Shown in pieces: positions 13,095-18,717 of a stretch of DNA of 18,717 bases. The notes under the pieces were generated by a model. That model was given only the letters and a program-made list of their open reading frames with translations, made no database searches and was not told the origin of the DNA. Origin of the DNA: Solirubrobacteraceae bacterium (GTDB taxonomy: Bacteria > Actinomycetota > Thermoleophilia > Solirubrobacterales > Solirubrobacteraceae). Position numbers and translations under genes: made by a program. The stretch lies in NCBI GenBank assembly GCA_030038955.1, contig JASHQV010000302.1, positions 1 through 18,717 on the forward strand. The letters are read 5' to 3'. Positions within the stretch are counted from its first letter, which is position 1. Each line of letters starts with the position of its first letter.

Positions 13095-14909
13095 ATGTGC
13101 GGAATCGCCGGCATCGCCGGCCCTGAAGCGGTGGAGCCAGCCATGCTCGAGCGCATGGCCCAGACGATGACTCATCGCGGGCCTGATGGAGAGGGCACTT
13201 GGTCGGACGGAGGGATCGGCTTCGCCTTCAGGCGCCTCGCGATCATCGACCTGCACGAGCGATCCAACCAGCCGATGCATCTCGGCCCGCTGCACCTGGT
13301 GTTCAACGGGGAGATCTACAACTACCCGGAGCTCCGCGACGAGCTGAGGACCGCTGGACACCGCTTCCAGACCGAGGGTGACTCGGAGGTGCTCCTCCAC
13401 GCCTGGGCGCAATGGGGCGAGAGGGCTCTCGATCGTCTCAACGGTGCCTTTGCGTTTGCCGTCTGGGATGCTCGCACGCAGCGCATGACGCTGGCCGTCG
13501 ATCGGTTCGCCGAGAAGCCGCTATTCGTTCACCGTGGGAAGGATCGCCTCCTATTCGCCTCCAACGTCGGCGCTCTGCGTGTCGCTGATCGAGCGGTCGG
13601 CGTTCCCGATGGCGATGCCATCCAGCGCTTCCTAGCCCTTGGGACGATGCCGCCGCTTCCAGCGACCTTCTTCCGGGATCTGGAGCGGCTCGGCCCAAGT
13701 CATGTCGCCACCTGGCAGGCGGGCGCTTGGTCGCTGCGCCGCTACTGGGATCCGCCGATCGTCGATGTGCCGAGAGCGACCGACGATGCCGCTGCGCGGC
13801 TTCGTGAGCTGCTCAGGGCATCGGTTCGCGTACGCCTGCGTAGTGACGTCCCCGTCGGAACGTCACTGAGTGGCGGGGTTGACTCATCCGTGGTCGTGAG
13901 CCTGGCTGCAGATCTGGCTCCCGAGGCGAGCCGCCATGCCTTTACCGCTACGTTCACTGAGTTCGAGCGCGACGAATGGCGGTATGCGGCAGCCGTGGCG
14001 AAGTCAGCGCGGATCGCTGAGCACCACGCGGTCCGGCCGACCGTTGATTCGCTGCTAGACGATCTTCGCGCCTTCGTGGCAGCGCAGGAGGAGCCCTTCG
14101 GGAGCACCAGCATCTATGCGCAATGGTGCGTGATGCGGGCTGCTCGGGAGTCAGGAGTGGTCGTCTTGCTCGATGGCCAGGGAGCAGACGAGCTGTTCGG
14201 CGGTTACGCCGGAGTCGCAGGGTGGGCGCTGCGTAGCCAGGGCCCACGGCACACGCTGGCCTCCATCCTGCGACACCGGCCAGCTGCCCGGGAGATAGCT
14301 GTGGCGTACTCAGCTGGCAGAGCGCCCCACTGGGTGGCCCGCCGTGATCGGCTAAGACATGCGTCACCGTACGTTGGTCGTGAAGTCGCGTTTGCTGCTG
14401 CCGATTGGAGTCAGCCGAACCCGGACTGGAATGCGTCTGGCTCTCCCTTGCGGCGTGAGCTCCTCAACCAGACCTTTCGCACCAGCCTGCCGAATCTGTG
14501 CAGATTCGCTGACAGGGACAGCATGGACCACAGCGTTGAGACGCGGCTGCCCTTCCTCGATCCGGCAGTTGCGGCGTTTGCGTTGTCGTTGCCACCGGAC
14601 CTGGTCTACGCCCGAGGGGTAACGAAGCGTCTGCTCCGTCTGGCGGCACGGGGCCTGGTGCCGGATGAGGTCTTGGATCGAGGCGACAAGATTGGGTATG
14701 AGACGCCAGAGCGGCAGTGGTATGAGGAAAAGCCGGCGCGTACGCTCATCGGCGAGCTGCTGCTGAATGGGGACGACGTTCAGCTGGCTCGAGGCGAGAT
14801 CGAGCGGGACTTGTGTGCCGGCAGTTGGCGTGATCCCGGCGCGATCTGGCGAGCTACCAACGTCCAGCTTTGGCTTGCCGATCTTCGCTCACAGCCCAAG
14901 TTGACTTGA
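13095..14909 (+). CDS. asnB: asparagine synthase (glutamine-hydrolysing)-type amidotransferase
   Basis: This encodes 604 residues with two domains. The N-terminal Ntn glutaminase begins MCGIAGIAG with the nucleophile Cys2, and has HRGPDGEGTW, RRLAIIDL, NGEIYNYPEL and GFAFAVWDAR-like DRFAEKPLF segments. The C-terminal synthetase has the ATP pyrophosphatase loop SGGVDSS (259-265), GQGADELFGGYAG, and RDSMDHSVETRLPFLD. It would move glutamine-derived ammonia onto an adenylated carboxylate. Free asparagine is the textbook product, but paralogues in glycan loci often amidate uronic acids or other carboxyl groups, and the position between a flippase and a glycosyltransferase fits that. Residues 140-200 look divergent between the domains. 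It probably has its own leaderless promoter. Symbol given by family; the substrate is not proven. Confidence 0.88.
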   Translation: MCGIAGIAGPEAVEPAMLERMAQTMTHRGPDGEGTWSDGGIGFAFRRLAIIDLHERSNQPMHLGPLHLVFNGEIYNYPELRDELRTAGHRFQTEGDSEVLLHAWAQWGERALDRLNGAFAFAVWDARTQRMTLAVDRFAEKPLFVHRGKDRLLFASNVGALRVADRAVGVPDGDAIQRFLALGTMPPLPATFFRDLERLGPSHVATWQAGAWSLRRYWDPPIVDVPRATDDAAARLRELLRASVRVRLRSDVPVGTSLSGGVDSSVVVSLAADLAPEASRHAFTATFTEFERDEWRYAAAVAKSARIAEHHAVRPTVDSLLDDLRAFVAAQEEPFGSTSIYAQWCVMRAARESGVVVLLDGQGADELFGGYAGVAGWALRSQGPRHTLASILRHRPAAREIAVAYSAGRAPHWVARRDRLRHASPYVGREVAFAAADWSQPNPDWNASGSPLRRELLNQTFRTSLPNLCRFADRDSMDHSVETRLPFLDPAVAAFALSLPPDLVYARGVTKRLLRLAARGLVPDEVLDRGDKIGYETPERQWYEEKPARTLIGELLLNGDDVQLARGEIERDLCAGSWRDPGAIWRATNVQLWLADLRSQPKLT

Positions 14910-14960
14910 GATCTGCTCGATGAATCCGAGCGCAATCAAACGACCGCCCGCCTTCCGAGC

Positions 14961-16097
14961 TTGAAGCAAGTCCTGGTCATCTCATTCTCGGATCTCGGTC
15001 GGGACCCGAGGGTCGATCGGCAGCTACTTGCGCTTGAGCAGCATTACGAGGTAATCGCTGCCGGACTGGGTCCGCCCGCCGCGGCCGTCGGCTTTGTCGA
15101 TCTCCGCCTTCCTGTCCGATCCCGCGTCGAGGAGATCTTGCGCCAGGGACGATCGCTGACTCGCCTTCTTCGGGGAAGGTACGACGAGGTCTACTGGAGC
15201 CACCCTCAAAACCGTGCCGCCGCGAGTCGACTGGCCTCGGTCAAGCCGGATCTCCTGATTGCGAACGATCTGAGCGCTTTGCCGCTTGCTAGACGGATCG
15301 CGAACAGCGCGCCGGTCGTGTTCGACGCGCACGAGCTAGCGCCCGAGGAGCATGCCGATCGACGCTGGTGGCGACTGCTGATCCGTCCGTACGTCGACTC
15401 TCTGCTGCGCATGTACCTTCCCGGCTTAGCCGGGATGACGACCGTCGCTCCCGGTGTAGCCGCGGCGTACGCAGACCGCTACGGCGTTAGACCCGTTGTC
15501 CTCACGAACGCCCCTCCAAGGGCTGAGCTCGAACCATCCGAGGTCGGCTCTCCGATACGTCTTATCCATCACGGCGCTTCCGATCGACAGCGTCATCTCG
15601 AGCTGATGCTCGAGACGGTCGACCAGCTGGACGATCGGTTCGAGCTCGACCTCATGCTTGTTCCGACCGCTCGCAGGTATCACGACGAGATCGTGCAGAA
15701 GGTGAGCAGAATGCCGCGTGTCCGTCTCATCGAGCCGGTTCCCCAACGAGACATCGTTGCTCATCTGAACCGCTACGACGTCGGGCTCTATCTGCTGCCT
15801 CCGCGCAATGCGAATCTTCGGCACGCGCTTCCGAATAAGCTGTTCGAGTTCATCCAGGCAAGGTTGGCAGTGGCGATTGGACCGTCGCCTGAGATGGCGA
15901 AGATCGTCAACCGGTACGGCTGCGGCGTGGTCGCCGAGAGCTTTCAGCCCCGGTCGCTAGCCGAGGCGATCAGCGCGCTGGATAGTGAAAGTGTCTCCGC
16001 GCTAAAGCGTCAGGCAGGTGTGGCGGCCGTAGAGATGAACGCCGAGCGCAACGCCGAGCTCCTCCTGTCGCTCGTCGAGCGAGCGCTCCATGGTTGA
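14961..16097 (+). CDS. GT4-type glycosyltransferase
   Basis: The TTG at 14961 gives 378 residues beginning KQVLVISFSDLGRDPRVDRQ, the 'SxSDxxxDPRVxRQ' opening of a GT4 subgroup. YWSHPQN, LLIANDLSALPLARR and VVFDAHELAPEEH follow. The donor domain has IRLIHHGASDRQRHLELML, then VRLIEPVPQRDIVAHLNRYDVGLYLLP and LPNKLFEFIQARLAVAIGPS. No Shine-Dalgarno or -10 was seen before the TTG, so it is probably transcribed with the amidotransferase 51 bp upstream. It ends 4 bp from the end of the convergent GT2 gene. The donor sugar is unknown. Confidence 0.88.
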   Translation: MKQVLVISFSDLGRDPRVDRQLLALEQHYEVIAAGLGPPAAAVGFVDLRLPVRSRVEEILRQGRSLTRLLRGRYDEVYWSHPQNRAAASRLASVKPDLLIANDLSALPLARRIANSAPVVFDAHELAPEEHADRRWWRLLIRPYVDSLLRMYLPGLAGMTTVAPGVAAAYADRYGVRPVVLTNAPPRAELEPSEVGSPIRLIHHGASDRQRHLELMLETVDQLDDRFELDLMLVPTARRYHDEIVQKVSRMPRVRLIEPVPQRDIVAHLNRYDVGLYLLPPRNANLRHALPNKLFEFIQARLAVAIGPSPEMAKIVNRYGCGVVAESFQPRSLAEAISALDSESVSALKRQAGVAAVEMNAERNAELLLSLVERALHG

Positions 16098-16101
16098 GAC
16101 T

Positions 16102-16902
16102 TCAGGGCGCCTGGCCGAGCAGACGCCTTCGCGTCCGCTTGAGGTGCGGAGGTGTCGCCCAGGCCACGGCCGGCACGACCAGGCGACTTGCTCCTCGGAC
16201 TGTGCGCCTGCGAAGCAACGTCCTCGCACGGATCAGGATGACCTCGGCCGTCTGATCCCGCTCAGCGGTGGCTGCAACGTTGTCGGGGTGCATCACACGC
16301 GTCGCAAGCGAGTGATCGAGAGCAACGATCGACCACCGGTCAGCAAGGCGTAGCCAGAGGTCGTACTCCATCGCATACCGGTAGCGACAGTCATAGCCGC
16401 CCGCAGCAAGCGCGACGTCCCGGCGAATCATCGCTGATCCGTTCGGGATCGGGTTGAACGCCATCAGTCTCGCGCCGACCTCTCCGGCGGCGAACCGCGT
16501 GCGCGGGCGCAGCGGGCGGCACTGTTCATCGACCTCCCACATCCGGCAGCCGACGACCGCCACCTCGGGATCGGCATGCAGCACCTCCTGCTGCCGCGCC
16601 AGACGCTCAGGTGCCGAGAAGTCGTCCGCATCCTGAATCGCTACTAGCGGCGCCTGAGCGAGGCGCAAACCATCGTTGAGACTGGCCGAGATGCCGACGT
16701 TTCGAGGCATTGTCAGGACGTGGACGCGAGCGTCGGAGGCGGCGAGCTCGCGCGCCTTCGCTTCGGAGTCATCCGTGGAGCCGTCGTCGATCAGGATCAG
16801 CTCCAAGTCCTTCAGCGTCTGCCCGAGGATCGAAGCGGCCGCGCGCTCCAGCGTCGAGGCATTGTTGTAGATGCCGATTAGAACCGAGACCGACGGAGCC
16901 AC
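16102..16902 (-). CDS. GT2 family glycosyltransferase
   Basis: The GTG at 16902 gives 266 residues, with no membrane helix. The GT-A fold motifs are SVSVLIGIYNNASTLERAA (4-22), LILIDDGSTDDS (35-46), PRNVGISASLNDGL (66-79), the metal-binding DAD at 91-93 in AIQDADDFS, NPIPNGSAMIRRDV, and AMEYDLWLRLADR (177-189) with the likely catalytic Glu/Asp. The C-terminal 50 residues are Arg-rich, which may hold the enzyme at the membrane surface. It likely adds one sugar to the lipid-linked glycan. A TAGGAT hexamer 8 bases before the start suggests its own near-leaderless promoter. It is only 41 bp from the membrane GT2 gene upstream on the same strand. Confidence 0.9.
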   Translation of the reverse strand: MAPSVSVLIGIYNNASTLERAAASILGQTLKDLELILIDDGSTDDSEAKARELAASDARVHVLTMPRNVGISASLNDGLRLAQAPLVAIQDADDFSAPERLARQQEVLHADPEVAVVGCRMWEVDEQCRPLRPRTRFAAGEVGARLMAFNPIPNGSAMIRRDVALAAGGYDCRYRYAMEYDLWLRLADRWSIVALDHSLATRVMHPDNVAATAERDQTAEVILIRARTLLRRRTVRGASRLVVPAVAWATPPHLKRTRRRLLGQAP

Positions 16903-16910
16903 TGGGCCGC

Positions 16911-16916
16911 ATCCTA
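16911..16916 (-). promoter_or_regulatory. -10 element for GT2 gene
   Basis: On the minus strand TAGGAT precedes the GTG at 16902 by 8 bases, giving a leader of zero to two bases. There is no Shine-Dalgarno sequence. Confidence 0.4.
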
Positions 16917-16943
16917 GAAGTGCAGCCGGCTTTGCCGTTCGTC

Positions 16944-18269
16944 CTAGGCGATCGCTTGCCAGCGACGCGCCTGCTGGACGCCGTTGTCACGCCGCCGCAG
17001 CCCCAGGATCGACAGCAGGAACGAGGAGAAGAACACCTGGATGCCGACGATGATCAGGGTCGCCGCGACGACCGCCAGGTTGTCTTCGCCGAGGGCGCCG
17101 AAGCCGCGCGAGATCCACTCGATCATGATCCAGGTGGCGACGGCGACGCCGGTCAGCGCGATCGCGCCGCCGGCCAGCAGGCCGTGCTCGAGCTTGTAGC
17201 GCGCGCGGGCGCGGTCGAACCAGCGGTCGCGCTCGCCCATGAAGTAGGTGCCGTAGGCGTGGGCGAAGACGCCGAGCGCCATCACCTGCGTGCCGACGAT
17301 CGTCAGCAGCGCGCCTCCGATCATCGCGTGGATCTGCCAGTCGCGGCCGAAGAAGGCGAGATGCGCCAGCACCATCAGCTCGATCAGGCCGCCGATCGTG
17401 GACATCAGCGCGCCCGGGAGGATGAACAGGTGGGTGGGGGAGTGGACCAGCAGGAAGCGCAGGTGGCGCCAGCCGTCACGGAGGCTCGACAGCTTTGACT
17501 CGCCGCCGCGCGGGCGATACTCGATGTCGAACTGGCGGATCTCGAGCCTCTCCTTGGCCGCGCGGATCACCATCTCCGAGGCGAACTCCATCCCGGTTGT
17601 GCGCAGGTCGAGCCGCTCGAGCACGTCGCGGCGCAGCGCGCGCATGCCGCAGTGCGCGTCGTCGACGCCGGTGCGGAATAGCAGGTTGAGGAACCCCGAC
17701 AGCAGCGGATTGCCGATGTACCGGTGGTGCCACGGCATCGCGCCGGGACGGATGTTGTGCATCCGGTTGCCGATCACGACATCGGCGCCTGCCTCAAGCT
17801 CGGCGAGGAACCGTGGCGTCTCCGCGAAGTCGTAGCTGAGGTCGGCGTCGGCCATCAGGATGTACTCGCCGCGGCTGGCTGCGAGGCCGGCGAGGTAGGC
17901 GCTGCCGTAGCCGCGCTCGGGCTCGCGGACGACCCGCGCCCCAGCGTCGGCGGCGATCTCGGCGCTGCCGTCGTCGGAGGCGTTGTCGACTACGACGACC
18001 TCGCCCGCGATGCCGCCCACGGCCAGCGCCGTGAACGCGAGGCCGACACATTCGCCGATCGTGGTCGCCTCGTTGAGGCAGGGGATCACGATCGAGAGGC
18101 GAACGTGATCCAGCGTGGCGACGCTGCTCGCGTGCGCTCGCGTGACGCCGCTCGCCTGCTCGCCTCTGAACGCGGTCGCCTGCTCGCCCCTGAACGCGGT
18201 CGCCTGCTCGCCCGTGACAGCGATCGCGTCCTCGCGCGTGACCACAGTTGCAGGCAACAACCGCCCCAT
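16944..18269 (-). CDS. membrane-anchored GT2 glycosyltransferase (DPM1-like) with repeat N-terminus
   Basis: This encodes 441 residues from ATG 18269. Residues 9-56 are octapeptide repeats of the AFRGEQAT type. The GT-A domain follows: RLSIVIPCLNEATTIGE (57-73), EVVVVDNASDDGSAE (90-104), GYGSAYLAGL, and MADADLSYDF (139-148) with the metal-binding DAD. VVIGNRM, GVDDAHCGMRALRRDVL and YRPRGGESKLSSLRDG complete the pattern of polyprenyl-phosphate sugar synthases. Four hydrophobic helices lie in the last 165 residues. It would make a polyprenyl-phosphate sugar donor, such as those used by GT87-like membrane transferases. No ATG, GTG or TTG lies between the repeats and the catalytic domain, so the repeat tail must be at least partly translated; GTG 18245 is a possible shorter start. 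Confidence 0.9.
   Translation of the reverse strand: MGRLLPATVVTREDAIAVTGEQATAFRGEQATAFRGEQASGVTRAHASSVATLDHVRLSIVIPCLNEATTIGECVGLAFTALAVGGIAGEVVVVDNASDDGSAEIAADAGARVVREPERGYGSAYLAGLAASRGEYILMADADLSYDFAETPRFLAELEAGADVVIGNRMHNIRPGAMPWHHRYIGNPLLSGFLNLLFRTGVDDAHCGMRALRRDVLERLDLRTTGMEFASEMVIRAAKERLEIRQFDIEYRPRGGESKLSSLRDGWRHLRFLLVHSPTHLFILPGALMSTIGGLIELMVLAHLAFFGRDWQIHAMIGGALLTIVGTQVMALGVFAHAYGTYFMGERDRWFDRARARYKLEHGLLAGGAIALTGVAVATWIMIEWISRGFGALGEDNLAVVAATLIIVGIQVFFSSFLLSILGLRRRDNGVQQARRWQAIA
18126..18245 (-). repeat. 24-bp in-frame coding repeat, 5 units
   Basis: Five contiguous 24-bp units encode octapeptides within the N-terminus of the membrane GT2 enzyme: VVTREDAI, AVTGEQAT, AFRGEQAT, AFRGEQAS and GVTRAHAS. 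The central units are nearly identical (about one base apart), while the outer ones have decayed. Changes in copy number would not shift the frame. Confidence 0.85.
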
Positions 18270-18365
18270 TTCCCGACGCCTATCGGCCGGCCAGGGGCCA
18301 TCCTTGAGATTCCGCCGTCCCGGCGCAGCGGCGCTCGACTTCTGTCCGAGCGCCTCCGAGCCGAT

Positions 18366-18372
18366 CTAGGAG
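18366..18372 (+). promoter_or_regulatory. ribosome binding site of the last gene
   Basis: AGGAG (18368-18372) lies 5 bases before the GTG at 18378, and an in-frame TAG at 18366-18368 fixes the upstream limit of the reading frame. This gene therefore uses a classical leadered start, unlike many of its neighbours. Confidence 0.6.
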
Positions 18373-18377
18373 AGAGC

Positions 18378-18717
18378 GTGACCAGAGACCGAGCCGCAAC
18401 CGACAGTCCAGCAGTGACGACCGCGGGGGGTTCCCCAAGCTGGCGCCCGTACGCGGCGCTGGCCGCGATGTCGAGCGGCGTGCTCGTGCTGGTGCTGGCC
18501 GCGGTCGCGACTGCCGGCGCCCACTTCAGCAGTTTCAACGACTTCCGCAAGGAGGCGTGGCCAGCCTACCGGTACCTGCTCGATGGTCATCTGCTGGCGT
18601 TCATCCAGCACGGGCCTGCGTACGAGGGATCGCTGATCCTTCGAGCCCCGTTCGCGCTGATCCCGCTGATCTGGGGGGGAGGATGGCGCGCCGTCTACGT
18701 CGCCACGGCGGTGCCAT
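18378..18717 (+). CDS. integral membrane protein, possibly GT87-like, 3' end outside window
   Basis: The first 113 codons are present and the gene continues past the window. After a polar start (about residues 1-22) comes a strong hydrophobic helix at about 25-46 (AALAAMSSGVLVLVLAAVAT). A loop FNDFRKEAWPAYRYLLDGH follows, then GPAYEGSLILRAPFALIPLIWGGG, the start of a second helix. An acidic loop straight after the first helix, with a 'YRYLLDGH' segment, resembles membrane glycosyltransferases that use polyprenyl-phosphate sugars (GT87/DUF2029 or a relative), and the divergent neighbour could make such a donor. The family call is tentative because most of the protein is missing. The start is set by a good RBS and an upstream in-frame stop. 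Confidence 0.6.
   Translation, partial: MTRDRAATDSPAVTTAGGSPSWRPYAALAAMSSGVLVLVLAAVATAGAHFSSFNDFRKEAWPAYRYLLDGHLLAFIQHGPAYEGSLILRAPFALIPLIWGGGWRAVYVATAVP

Noticed and set aside
8209..18717. Secondary-metabolite or antiviral defence cluster
   Set aside because: All recognisable genes are glycosyltransferases, a flippase, an amidotransferase and membrane proteins; no synthase, nuclease or effector module is present.

Overview
The window is about 18.7 kb of very GC-rich DNA, strongly G/C-biased at third codon positions, with many GTG and TTG starts and few clear Shine-Dalgarno sites. Several genes instead have a TANNNT-like -10 hexamer 5 to 8 bases before the start codon, the layout of leaderless transcripts common in Actinobacteria. 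Together with protein sequence style (for example the Dus and pantothenate kinase proteins), this suggests a deep-branching actinobacterium, most likely class Thermoleophilia (Solirubrobacterales, Conexibacter/Solirubrobacter-like). The taxonomic call is inference from the sequence alone.

Layout. (1) 20-2396, + strand: a small two-helix membrane protein, then folate genes folP, folB and folK. A 41-bp tandem repeat carrying hairpins lies between folP and folB. (2) 2328-4729, - strand: a membrane O-acyltransferase and a GT87-like membrane glycosyltransferase, coupled by a 4-base overlap. (3) 4789-5598, +: type III pantothenate kinase (coaX), divergent from the acyltransferase. (4) 5599-6062: a 464-bp gap with the remains of a toxin-antitoxin-like pair (a truncated PIN-domain tail) and a perfect 42-bp palindrome. 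(5) 6063-8207: an amidohydrolase (-) and a tRNA-dihydrouridine synthase (+) that start almost back to back. (6) 8209-18717: an envelope-glycan locus. It holds four GT4-type glycosyltransferases, a Wzx/MATE-type flippase, an asparagine-synthase-type amidotransferase, a soluble GT2 enzyme, a membrane-anchored GT2 enzyme with an octapeptide-repeat N-terminus, and the start of another membrane protein that runs off the window.

How they fit together. The folate genes supply three consecutive steps of dihydropteroate synthesis, and coaX supplies the first step of CoA synthesis. The glycan genes look like a mosaic locus: the glycosyltransferases would build a lipid-linked oligosaccharide, the flippase would export it, and the amidotransferase and O-acyltransferase could decorate it. 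No priming transferase, polymerase or nucleotide-sugar gene is visible in the window, so the pathway is incomplete here. No rRNA, tRNA, CRISPR array, transposase or phage gene was seen. No well-characterised defence or secretion system was found. The most unusual sequence structures are the 42-bp palindrome at 5991, the 41-bp hairpin repeat at 1224 and the 24-bp coding repeat at 18126.
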